Origin: Phaeosaccion multiseriatum | Lineage: Eukaryota; Ochrophyta, other classes | Assembly: GCA_965112735.1 (NCBI GenBank) | Contig: OZ218953.1 | Span: forward strand, 124,001 to 188,000 | DNA length: 64,000 bases | Reading direction: 5' to 3' | In this document: positions 22,623-35,754 of the stretch, in pieces | Numbering within the stretch: position 1 is the first letter of the stretch | Layout of the letters: the number at the start of each line of letters is the position of its first letter | Made by a program: the position numbers and the translations under genes | The notes under the pieces: generated by a model | The model's input: the letters and a program-made list of their open reading frames with translations, nothing else | Told to the model about the DNA's origin: nothing | The model's database searches: none

Positions 22623-25600
22623 ATGGGAGGGGCCGAGCAGCAGCAGAACGTGGTGCGCTACTTCCGGGTTCCCGGCGTGCTGCCCCACCACGCCAAGAGC
22701 ATTTTGCTGAAGGCGCAAGCCGCACTGCCAGACCTGGGCATCACGGGTGTTGAGACGGAGCACTGCTTCAATGTGTTGATCGATTCGGCAGAGCCGTTGA
22801 GTGATGAGGCGGAGGAGAGGTTGCTGTGGCTGCTGAAGGAAACCTATGAGCCGGAGCTGACGGCCAAGACGAGTTTCCTGGAGAGTGCATCGGCATCGAC
22901 GGCCACGGCAATCACCTCCCAGTTCGAGGTGGGGCCTCGTATGAATTTCGAAAGTGCCGTGTCTTCGAATGCGAAGAGCATATGCAGAGCAGTGGGGCTG
23001 GAGCAGGTGAAGCGCTTGGAGGTATCCCGCAGGTTTCTGCTAAGCACGTCTGTGGCCATGTCTGGCAGCGACAGAGCTGCTTTCCTCGGCTTGGTGCACG
23101 ACCGCATGACCGAGATGGAGTACGTTGCGCCGCTCACGACGTTCAGCACCGGTTTTGTTCCAGAACCGGTTGCCACAATCCAAGTCCTGGAGCGAGGCAA
23201 GGCCGCGTTGGAGGAGGTGAGCAGCTTGATTGTCTGCTTCCGCTTCTCGGCTTCTATGGGAAACGCTCCTCCTCCTCAACGCCTGCCTGCTGCTGCTCTT
23301 CTTTTCGGCCGCTTGCTCCGCAGGTCAATGCGAAGCGTGGGCTGGGCTTCGACGCCTGGGACTTGGACTTTTATTTAGACCTGTTTCGGGACAAGCTAAA
23401 GCGGAATCCCACAGACGTGGAACTGTTTGACATGGGCCAGGCCAACAGCGAGCACTCTCGCCATTGGTTCTTCTCTGGAAAGATGGTGCTGGATGGGCAA
23501 GAGCAGCCCAAACGCCTCTTCGATCTGGTCAAGGACACCCTGCCCAAGGGACAACCCTCCAACAGGTGAGAGGCTCTCAACTGCGCAGAACAGGCCAACG
23601 AAACGCTCCTCTCCTCATTGCCATGGCCGTGTCTTGTCTGTCTGCGTGCAGCGTCATCGCCTTCCACGACAACTCTTCGAGCATTCGCGGCTTCCCAGAG
23701 GGCGTGCAGCGTCTGCAGCCCTCCGAGCCCGGCTCGGCCTGTCCCTTGAAGCTTACCACCATGCAAAGCAACCCCATTCTCACCGCGGAGACGCACAACT
23801 TTCCCTCCGGAGTGGCGCCCTTCCCCGGGGCCGAGACAGGCACGGGCGGGCGCTTGAGGGACGTCATGGCTACGGGGCAGGGCGCCCACGCCATGGCGGG
23901 CATCTCCGCGTACTGTGTCGGGAACTTGCTCATCCCCGACTACGACCTCCCTTGGTACGTCACGCCTCACGCACTCTCATCGCATCTTCTGTACTTGGTC
24001 TTCCCTCTCTCACCTCTGTGCGTTCCGTTCGTCCGTCCCGTCCCCCGCGCCGCCCTCTTTCTTGCCTTCCAAGGGAGCAAAAGGAAGCGGACGCTCTTTA
24101 CGCCCCAAACCTCGCTTCGCCGCTGGAAATTATTGTGGAAGCGAGCAACGGGGCAAGCGATTATGGCAACAAGTTCGGCGAGCCGGTGAGGGCATGTTGC
24201 GGAGGTGTTCTTGCCTCGTAGCGGGGATGTCTTTGCCGCTTCTCCGCAGCAGTTTGTTTCCGACGCCCCCCCCCCCTCAGCCTTGACAGCCTTGTCCCTT
24301 CTCTTACCTCCCCTTCGCAGGTGGTGCACGGCTTCAGTCGCTCATTCGGACAGCGCTTGCCCAACGGAGAGCGTATGGAGTACGTCAAACCCATCATGTT
24401 CAGCGCAGGCATCGGACAGATGGACCACAACCACAGCGTCAAGGGGGAGCCTGAGGTGGGCATGTGGGTGGTCAAAGTCGGCGGGCCGGCCTACCGCATC
24501 GGCGTGGGAGGGGGAGCGGCCTCCAGCAGACTCGGCGGAGACCAAGAGACTGCCGCGCTGGACTTCGACGCAGTGCAGCGGGGAGACGCAGAGATGGAGA
24601 ACAGGGTGAACCGACTCATGAGGGCGTGCGTGGAGCTCGGCCCCGACAACCCCATTGTGTCTGTGCACGACCAGGGCGCGGGCGGTAACGGCAATGTGCT
24701 CAAGGAGATTGTTGACCCGGCGGGCGCAGTCTATGACATTCGAAAGGTGGGCAGCGAGCAAAAGCTTCTTTTGGGGCCCAGAAGGGCCCAGAAGGGGGCT
24801 TTATCGCCTAACCTATGAAGCCCTCTCTCCTCTACTTGTCCTTGCCACAGCTCCTCATCGGGGACGAAACCATGAGTGTTTTGGAAATTTGGGGTGCGGA
24901 GTACCAGGAGAACAACGCCCTGCTGCTCCGGCCACAGCATGCCGACCTCTTCCGGAAGATGGCATTGCGAGAGAGCTGCCCCGTGGCCTTCCTGGGGCAA
25001 GTCTCGGGGGACGGCAGAGTCAAGGTGTTTGACTCACGAGACAACACAACGCCCTACGACTTGCCCCTCGCCCAAGTGCTCGGGGACTTGCCGCAGAAGG
25101 AGTTCCGTGACTCGTCCAGCGCTGGGGTGGGGCAGGACCTCAGGCCGCTGGAGCTGCCGCCACAGCTCACGGTCAGTGACGCCTTGGAGCGGGTGCTGCG
25201 GCTGCTGCACGTAGGGTCGAAGCGCTTCCTCACCAATAAAGTGGACCGGTATGTGTATGTGTATGTGTGTGTCAAGAGGAGGAGGGGGGTTGTCACACCA
25301 GCCGGTCTCTCATTGTCTTCCACTTTGCAGGTCTGTGTCTGGGCTTGTTGCTCAGCAGCAATGCGTGGGGCCGCTGGAGACTCCTCTGGCCAACTGCGCG
25401 GTTCTCGCTAGCTCGTACGAGGGCTTGACTGGTATAGTGACTGCCTGTGGCGAGCAGCCCATCAAGGGACTTGTCAACAGCGCAGCCATGGCCCGCCTCA
25501 CGCTGGCGGAGGCCCTCACCAACGCAGTGTGGGCCAAGGTGCGTCAGAGTCGGATGGTAGGGGTAGGGGAGGAGCGGTGAGTGAGAGCTTATTCGCACCG

Positions 25601-25817
25601 GGCCCGCTCTGCTGCTCTGCTCAGGTGACCAAACTGTCCGACTTTAAGGCCTCCGGGAACTGGATGTGGGCAAGTAAGCTCCCCGGGGAGTGTGTGAAGA
25701 TGTGGAACGCGTGCGTGGCGCTGAGGCAGGCATGCCTGGACACGGGCGTGGGCATCGACGGGGGCAAAGACAGCCTCTCCATGGCGGCCAAGGTGAGCAG
25801 AGTGCACGCACCGCGAG

Positions 25818-25854
<37 letters not shown>

Positions 25855-27814
25855 CCTTCGAGTGGCATCGCTGACATTTGACGTGCCCCCGCCCCTACCC
25901 CCCTCGCAGTGCGGAAAAGAGCTGGTCAAGTCGCCCGGCACCCTCGTCATGACTCTATACAACACATGCCCGGACATCACCAAGACCGTCACGCCCGACC
26001 TCAAGCTGCCGGGGAGAGAGCACGGCTGCCTCCTGTACATCGACCTGGGCGGGGGGAGGAGTCGCACGGGGGGCTCGTCTCTGGCGCAGGCCTACGGTCA
26101 GGTGGGAGACGAGACCCCGGACGTGGAGGACTTCAAGCCCCTCGTCGCCGCCTTCGAAACAACGCAGGTAGGTCACAAGGCTGTCCCTCATGTGGCGGCC
26201 GGCTGCTGTGGAGCGCTCTTCCCCTCACCTCCCTCCTTCTCCTCTCCTGTTTGCACAGACCCTGCTTGACTCACGTAGCATCTCAGCCGGGCATGACCGG
26301 AGCGACGGCGGTTTGCTTGTGACCCTGCTCGAGATGGCCTTCTCCGGCAATGTGGGCTTTGCGGTGGAGGTGCCCGCCTTGGAGGGGTGCAGCGCGCTGG
26401 AGACGCTCTTCGGGGAGGAGGCGGGCTTGGTGATAGAGGTGGCCGCCAAGGACAAGGAGCAAGTCGTCAAGGCCTACGCAACTGCAGGGGTTGCATGCCT
26501 GCACGTCGGACACTCCACAGTCGACAAGACCGTCTCAGTGAGGGTGGGCGAGGAGGAGGTGCTGACGGGGGTGTCCATGCCCAAGCTCAGGGATGTGTGG
26601 GAAGCGACCAGCTTTCAACTCATGCGCCGCCAAACGAACCCCGAGTGTGTGGCCCAAGAGGAAGCCTTGCTCGCAGGTGCGTCGTTTCGCTGGCCTACCT
26701 ACGTACCCATGTATCTACATACCCATGTATCTACATACCCATGTATCTACATACCCTCCTCGCTGGTGGGTGTAACGACCTGGAGCTCACTCCACTCTCT
26801 CTCTCTCTCTCTCTCCTGTGGCCACAGGTCGTAAGGGCTCAGACTACACGCTCACCTTCCCCTTGAAGGCCTCGCCCGTCGCCGTCTCTGGAGTCAGTGT
26901 CCCGAAGGTTTGCGTGCTGCGCCACGAGGGCTCCAACGGAGATCGGGAGATGTGTGCCGCCTTCCACGCGGCCGGGCTTGAGGCGTGGGATGTGAATATG
27001 AATGACCTTCTCTCCGGCGCGGTCAGTCTAAATGCTTTCCAGGTAAGGAAGGCGTGTACCCCCCCCTCCACCCCTTCCGTGGTGCTGACTCCTCTTCCCT
27101 GTGCGAACACTTACGCCCCCCACTGCTGTTGTCTGTCAGGGCATCGCCTTTGTGGGCGGCTTCAGCTACGCCGACGTGCTGGACAGCGCCAAGGGCTGGG
27201 CAAGCGCCATCAAGTTCAGCCCCGCCGTGCTCGCCCAGTTCGAGGCCTTCCGACAGCGGAAGGACACCTTCTCGCTCGGGGTGTGCAATGGCTGCCAGCT
27301 CATGGCCCTGCTGGGCTGGATCCCCGGCACCGCCCTTGCAGGTGCCGACGAGAAGCACCAACCCCGCTTCATTCACAACACGAGTGGTCGCTATGAGTCG
27401 CGGTGGAGTACCGTCCAGGTTCAGCCCAGCCCTGCAGTCCTGCTCAAAGGCATGGAGGGGAGCAGCTTGGGAGTGTGGGTCGCGCACGGCGAGGGCCACC
27501 TCCACTTTCCGGATGCAAGCGTCAAGGAGACTGTGCAGAAGGAGAAGCTCTGTCCACTCAAGTTTGTGGACGAGGAAAATGCCCCCACCGAGGTGTATCC
27601 CTTCAACCCGAACGGTTCGCCGGGAGGCATGACTGCTCTCTGTTCTGAGGATGGTCGTCACCTTGCGATGATGCCCCACCCTGAGCGATGCTTCGCTAGC
27701 TGGCAATGCCCCTATCTGCCTGCGCACATGCAGGACGCAGCAAACCCGGCCGTCGGGCCGTGGCTGAAGATGTTTCAGAACGCGAAAGAGTGGTGCGAGA
27801 GCGTTGCGCCTTAG
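22623..27814 (+). CDS. PFAS: Phosphoribosylformylglycinamidine synthase (FGAM synthase)
   Basis: This enzyme performs the fourth step of purine synthesis, converting FGAR, ATP and glutamine to FGAM. It is the large single-chain type of about 1,300 residues in twelve exons. The PurS-like N-terminus begins MGGAEQQQNVVRYFRVPG. The first ATPase half has ELFDMGQANSEHSRHWFFSG, AETHNFPSGVAPFPGAETGT and VSVHDQGAGGNGNVLKEI. The second half has VGIDGGKDSLSMAAK and ISAGHDRSDGGLLVTLLEMA. The C-terminal glutaminase has the nucleophile in SLGVCNGCQLMALLG, then GVWVAHGEGHLHF and the His/Glu pair in MMPHPERCF. All three catalytic residues are visible, so it should be active. Introns carry a CT run at 25821-25852 and a 17-bp tandem at 26700-26756. 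It converges on the MAP kinase, with 101 bp between stops. Confidence 0.97.
26700..26756 (+). repeat. 17-bp tandem repeat in FGAM synthase intron
   Basis: Three copies of CATGTATCTACATACCC sit inside the intron that ends before 26828. The unit is nearly palindromic around GTATCTACATAC. A CT run precedes the acceptor. Confidence 0.85.
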
Positions 27815-27915
27815 TTGGTTGGCCCAGCGCGGTGGGGTAGATAACTCATACTTTAGCCACAATTTGAGTTGATTCTTTGTATATTTGATGTACGGAGGCT
27901 TCCTTCGTGTGGACT

Positions 27916-30758
<2,843 letters not shown>

Positions 30759-31284
30759 CCTTCCCCAAACAAGCACCTCTGGAGACGGGGGGAAGGAGAA
30801 GGAGCGGCGGTGGCCTCCTCAGTCCTGCTCCGGGAGAGAGGGGGGGAGGGGGGGGGATTACCCACACATTGTTGTACTTCGAAGACGTCCAAGGCCTCTT
30901 TGTCCTTTCAATGGGGTGTTGCTCCTGGCCGGTGGAGATCTGCTACTTTTCCTGTGGCTGCTCCTTCTTCCGTCACTTCAGGTCGTGTTTTGGTGGGAGA
31001 AAAAAAATGTTTGATCCGTTAGGGCAACTTTTAACAGCCCAAAGACGTATAGAGGATACATTCATATCGAATAAATATCGAATCCCCCCCCGTTTAGTCG
31101 CCTGCCGTACTACTAAGGAGGAGATTACTAGTGGTTCTAACTTAATTATCGGGAGGGGACCCCTGCAAGGCAAGCCTGTCTGTTTCCTGTTTCTGACAGG
31201 CGCGAGCCGACCAACCTCAAATTTGGGTCCTTACATGCCTACTGGCTGACTGCCCAGGGGGGGGGGTGGGGAGGGCTGGTGTTG
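30759..31284. other. Intergenic region right of MAPK
   Basis: This is the MAPK upstream region and the edge of the repeat block. No gene is recognised. The part 31017-31170 is more A/T-rich than its surroundings and opens on both strands (minus frame includes IIKLEPLVISSLVVRQATKR); it may be a fragment of foreign or organelle origin, but I could not assign it. Confidence 0.4.
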
Positions 31285-31452
31285 ATGTCAACCCCTGATG
31301 CACTGTCCGCTATCCGCTATCGCCGGCGCCAGCCGGCACGCTATCCGCTATCCGATAGCGCGCTATCGAGAATGTGGGCGATAGTGCGTCAGGTCAGGGG
31401 TCAGTTGATGACTGCCGATAAAAGCCCACAGGAGAAAGCAATTAGATTGGAA

Positions 31453-31489
<37 letters not shown>

Positions 31490-31776
31490 CCTCAGACTGG
31501 CCTAGAAGCCTATGCTCTAGGCCCTAGGCCGAGCGACCTACGGCCGCTCTAGGCCGGCCATTTTTTCTCCCTAGGCCGGCCGTTGTAGGCCTAGGCCTCG
31601 ACCTATCTGATTACTGATTACGGCCGGCGCAGCCGGCCTGATTACTGATTATGGCGCCAGCCGGCCTGGTTGCTGATTGCAGCCGGTGACCAGCCGGCCT
31701 GATTACTGATTATGCGCCAGCCGGGGGCTGATTACCGATTACGGCCGGCGCACACCGTAACCTTGTCCAGGGTCGA

Positions 31777-32295
31777 AGGGAGGGAGGGAGGGAGGGAGGC
31801 AGGGAGGGAGGGAGGCAGGCAGGCAGGGAGGGAGGGAGGGAGAGAGGGAGGGAGGGAAGGAGGGAGGGAGGGAGGGAGGGAGGGAGGGAGGGAGGGAGGG
31901 AGGGAGGGAGGGAGGGAGGGAGGGAGGGAGGGAGGGAGGGAGGGAGGGAGGGAGGGAGGGAGGGGGGGAGGGAGGGAGGGAGGGAGGGAGGGAGGGAGGG
32001 AGGGAGGGAGGGAGGGAGGGAGGGAGGGAGGGAGGGAGGGAGGGAGGGAGGGAGGGAGGGAGGGAGGGAGGGAGGGAGGGAGGGAGGGAGGGAGGGAGGG
32101 AGGGAGGGAGGGAGGGAGGGAGGGAGGGAGGGAGGGAGGGAGGGAGGGAGGGAGGGAGGGAGGGAGGGAGGGAGGGAGGGAGGGAGGGAGGGAGGGAGGG
32201 AGGGAGGGAGGGAGGGAGGGAGGGAGGGAGGGAGGGAGGGAGGGAGGGAGGGAGGGAGGGAGGGAGGGAGGGAGGGAGGGAGGAAGGGAGGGACA
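31777..32295 (+). repeat. (GGGA)n array A1
   Basis: Imperfect at its left end (GGCAGGGAGG units), then almost perfect GGGA. It ends in degenerate GGGACAGAGG units and a unique spacer that contains a 31-32-bp duplication around GCGCTGTCGCCTACAGATA (about 32328-32395). Confidence 0.97.
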
Positions 32296-32605
32296 GAGGG
32301 GTAGAGGGATAGAAGGAGGTAGGGAGGGATGTAAAACAACAAGCGCTGTCGCCTACAGATAGTGTAAAACGACATGCGCTGTCGCCTACAGATAGGATAG
32401 AACTAGACACACGGACAAGGTAGCAGCAACCCCAAAGCCAGCCTAGCAGCCAGTCTTGCCTCTATTAACTTATCGCATGCTAGTCCTAAACGACCACCTA
32501 CGCACGTAGGATAGTGAGAGCCACGCCACTCGTTCTCACCGTATCTGCCTGGGCCTGGGCCATTGACTTACGAATCGACTTTCCACAGGGAGGAATAGCG
32601 GGATA
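32296..32605 (+). other. Unique spacer between GGGA arrays
   Basis: About 310 bp of non-repetitive sequence interrupting copy A. It includes the duplicated GCGCTGTCGCCTACAGATA element and TTACTTATCG-type A/T-richer stretches. No coding frame or RNA gene is recognised. Copy B lacks it. Confidence 0.6.
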
Positions 32606-34865
32606 GAGGGAGGGAGGGTGGGATGGAGGGAGGGGCAGAGGGAGGGGCGGAGGGAGGGAGGGGGGGAGGGAGGAGGGAGGGAGGGAGGAAGGGAGGGAGG
32701 GAGGGAGGGAGGGAAGGAGGGAGGGAGGGAGGGAGGGAGGAAGGGAGGGAGGGAGGGAGGGAGGGAGGGAGGGAGGGAGGGAGGGAGGGAGGGAGGGAGG
32801 GAGGGAGGGAGGGAGGGAGGGAGGGAGGGAGGGAGGGAGGGAGGGAGGGAGGGAGGGAGGGAGGGAGGGAGGGAGAGGGAGGGAGGGAGGGAGGGAGGGA
32901 GTGAGGGAGGGAGGGAAGGAGGGAGGGAGTGAGGGAGGGAGAAAGGAAGGAAGGAAGGGAGGGAGGGAGGGAGAGAGAGAGGGAGGCAGGGAGGGAGGGT
33001 GGGAGGCAGGCAGGGAGGGAGGGAGGGAGGGAGGGAAGTGTAGAGGGAGGGAGGGAGGGAGGGAGTGAGGGAGGGAGGGAGGGAGGGAGGGAGGGAGGGA
33101 GGGAGGGAGGGAGGGAGGGAGGGAGGGAGGGAGGGAGGGAGGGAGGGAGGGAGGGAGGGAGGGAGGGAGGGAGGGAGGGAGGGAGGGAGGGAGGGAGGGA
33201 GGGAGGGAGGGAGGGAGGGAGGGAGGGAGGGAGGGAGGGAGGGAGGGAGGGAGGGAGGGAGGGAGGGAGGGAGGGAGGGAGGGAGGGAGGGAGGGAGGGA
33301 GGGAGGGAGGGAGGGAGGGAGGGAGGGAGGGAGGGAGGGAGGGAGGGAGGGAGGGAGGGAGGGAGGGAGGGAGGGAGGGAGGGAGGGAGGGAGGGAGGGA
33401 GGGAGGGAGGGAGGGAGGGAGGGAGGGAGGGAGGGAGGGAGGGAGGGAGGGAGGGAGGGAGGGAGGGAGGGAGGGAGGGAGGGAGGGAGGGAGGGAGGGA
33501 GGGAGGGAGGGAGGGAGGGAGGGAGGGAGGGAGGGAAGGAGGGAGGGAGGGAGGGAGGGAGGGAGGGAGGGAGGGAGGGAGGGAGGGAGGGAGGGAGGGA
33601 GGGAGGGAGGGAGGGAGGGAGGGAGGGAGGGAGGGAGGGAGGGAGGGAGGGAGGGAGGGAGGGAGGGAGGGAGGGAGGGAGGGAGGGAGGGAGGGAGGGA
33701 GGGAGGGAGGGAGGGAGGGAGGGAGGGAGGGAGGGAGGGAGGGAGGGAGGGAGGGAGGGAGGGAGGGAGGGAGGGAGGGAGGGAGGGAGGGAGGGAGGGA
33801 GGGAGGGAGGGAGGGAGGGAGGGAGGGAGGGAGGGAGGGAGGGAGGGAGGGAGGGAGGGAGGGAGGGAGGGAGGGAGGGAGGGAGGGAGGGAGGGAGGGA
33901 GGGAGGGAGGGAGGGAGGGAGGGAGGGAGGGAGGGAGGGAGGGAGGGAGGGAGGGAGGGAGGGAGGGAGGGAGGGAGGGAGGGAGGGAGGGAGGGAGGGA
34001 GGGAGGGAGGGAGGGAGGGAGGGAGGGAGGGAGGGAGGGAGGGAGGGAGGGAGGGAGGGAGGGAGGGAGGGAGGGAGGGAGGGAGGGAGGGAGGGAGGGA
34101 GGGAGGGAGGGAGGGAGGGAGGGAGGGAGGGAGGGAGGGAGGGAGGGAGGGAGGGAGGGAGGGAGGGAGGGAGGGAGGGAGGGAGGGAGGGAGGGAGGGA
34201 GGGAGGGAGGGAGGGAGGGAGGGAGGGAGGGAGGGAGGGAGGGAGGGAGGGAGGGAGGGAGGGAGGGAGGGAGGGAGGGAGGGAGGGAGGGAGGGAGGGA
34301 GGGAGGGAGGGAGGGAGGGAGGGAGGGAGGGAGGGAGGGAGGGAGGGAGGGAGGGAGGGAGGGAGGGAGGGAGGGAGGGAGGGAGGGAGGGAGGGAGGGA
34401 GGGAGGGAGGGAGGGAGGGAGGGAGGGAGGGAGGGAGGGAGGGAGGGAGGGAGGGAGGGAGGGAGGGAGGGAGGGAGGGAGGGAGGGAGGGAGGGAGGGA
34501 GGGAGGGAGGGAGGGAGGGAGGGAGGGAGGGAGGGAGGGAGGGAGGGAGGGAGGGAGGGAGGGAGGGAGGGAGGGAGGGAGGGAGGGAGGGAGGGAGGGA
34601 GGGAGGGAGGGAGGGAGGGAGGGAGGGAGGGAGGGAGGGAGGGAGGGAGGGAGGGAGGGAGGGAGGGAGGGAGGGAGGGAGGGAGGGAGGGAGGGAGGGA
34701 GGGAGGGAGGGAGGGAGGGAGGGAGGGAGGGAGGGAGGGAGGGAGGGAGGGAGGGAGGGAGGGAGGGAGGGAGGGAGGGAGGGAGGGAGGGAGGGAGGGA
34801 GGGAGGGAGGGAGGGAGGGAGGGAGGGAGGGAGGGAGGGAGGGAGGGAGGGAGGGAGGGAGGGAG
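32606..34865 (+). repeat. (GGGA)n array A2, about 2.26 kb
   Basis: The left 450 bp is imperfect (AAGG, GAGT and GGCA variants). From 33541 to 34865 it is an uninterrupted GGGA tract of roughly 330 units. Frames through it read GGRE on one strand and PPSL on the other for hundreds of residues; these are artefacts. Confidence 0.98.
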
Positions 34866-35174
34866 TCGACCCTGGACAAGATTATCTGATTACTGATTAC
34901 GGCCGGCGCAGCCGGCCTGATTACTGATTATGACCGGCGCCAGCCGGCCTGGTTGCTTACAGCCGGTGACCAGCCGGCCTGAGTAGTGATTATGCGCCAG
35001 CTGGGGGCTGATTACTGATTGCGGTCCCGGGGCACACCGTAATCTTGTCCAGGGTCAATAGGCCTAGGCCGGGGGGGCTGCGCCAAAAATAGGCCTAGGC
35101 CGGGGGCCTGCGCCCCCCCCCCTAGGCCGGCCAAATTTTGACTCTAGGCCGAGGCTTCTAGGCCAGTCTGGGGC

Positions 35175-35236
<62 letters not shown>

Positions 35237-35411
35237 TAGCGAGAGAAAGAGAGAGAGAGAGCGAGAGAGGGATAGGGCGACAGAGAGGGAGAGAGAGACC
35301 CGCAGCTTGTCGACCCCTGACGCACCATCGCCCAAATTCTCGATAGCGCGCTATCCGACATCGGATAGCGGATCGGCTGGCGCCGGCGATAGCGGATAGC
35401 TGATAGTGTAT

Positions 35412-35754
35412 CATGTTAGTGTATGGGCAGGACATCGACATTGGATATCGAGGACGTCTCTTTCGGTCAGATTCGGGACAGTGGGAGGGATTCAGTGACG
35501 AGGCCGCGGTGTGGCAAGTAGGCGAGAGAGGGCAAGGGAAGGAACAAGGACAAAGGGAAACGCAAGGCACTAGGACAGGTGTCAGGACAAGCAATACGTG
35601 AAGGGTGGTGTAGGACAGTAGCGCGTCTATCAATACATCACCACTTTACATCTACATATCTTCTCCGTCACTTGTAGGAGGGTTGGAGTGAGCAGCAGAC
35701 CACTAGGTGGTTGCTGAGAGCTGTTCCGAGAAGGGTCGCCACTGCCCTGGCTCG
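35412..35754. other. Spacer between composite repeats A and B
   Basis: About 340 bp without a recognised gene. It contains AGGACAAGG-like short repeats at about 35530-35590. Confidence 0.4.

Larger units (their letters stand above)
31285..35411 (+). repeat. Composite repeat, copy A (foldback-like, GGGA core)
   Basis: Layout from outside in: GATAGC/GCCGGC-rich outer arm, (GA)n, TAGGCC-rich arm, a GATTACTGATTACGGCCGG module, a 15-bp border CTTGTCCAGGGTCGA, the (GGGA)n core, then the same border inverted (TCGACCCTGGACAAG at 34866-34880) and the same series outward. TAGGCC, (GA)n and GATAGC arms are inverted between left and right: AGACTGGCCTAGAAGCCT at about 31494 pairs with AGGCTTCTAGGCCAGTCT at about 35152. 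The GATTACTG module is in direct orientation on both sides. No coding frame other than repeat translation is present. Confidence 0.85.

Noticed and set aside
32498-34896. Very long open frames of repeated GGRE or PPSL residues in the GGGA arrays
   Set aside because: They are translations of a four-base repeat, present in all frames and on both strands, with no start context or flanking coding sequence.
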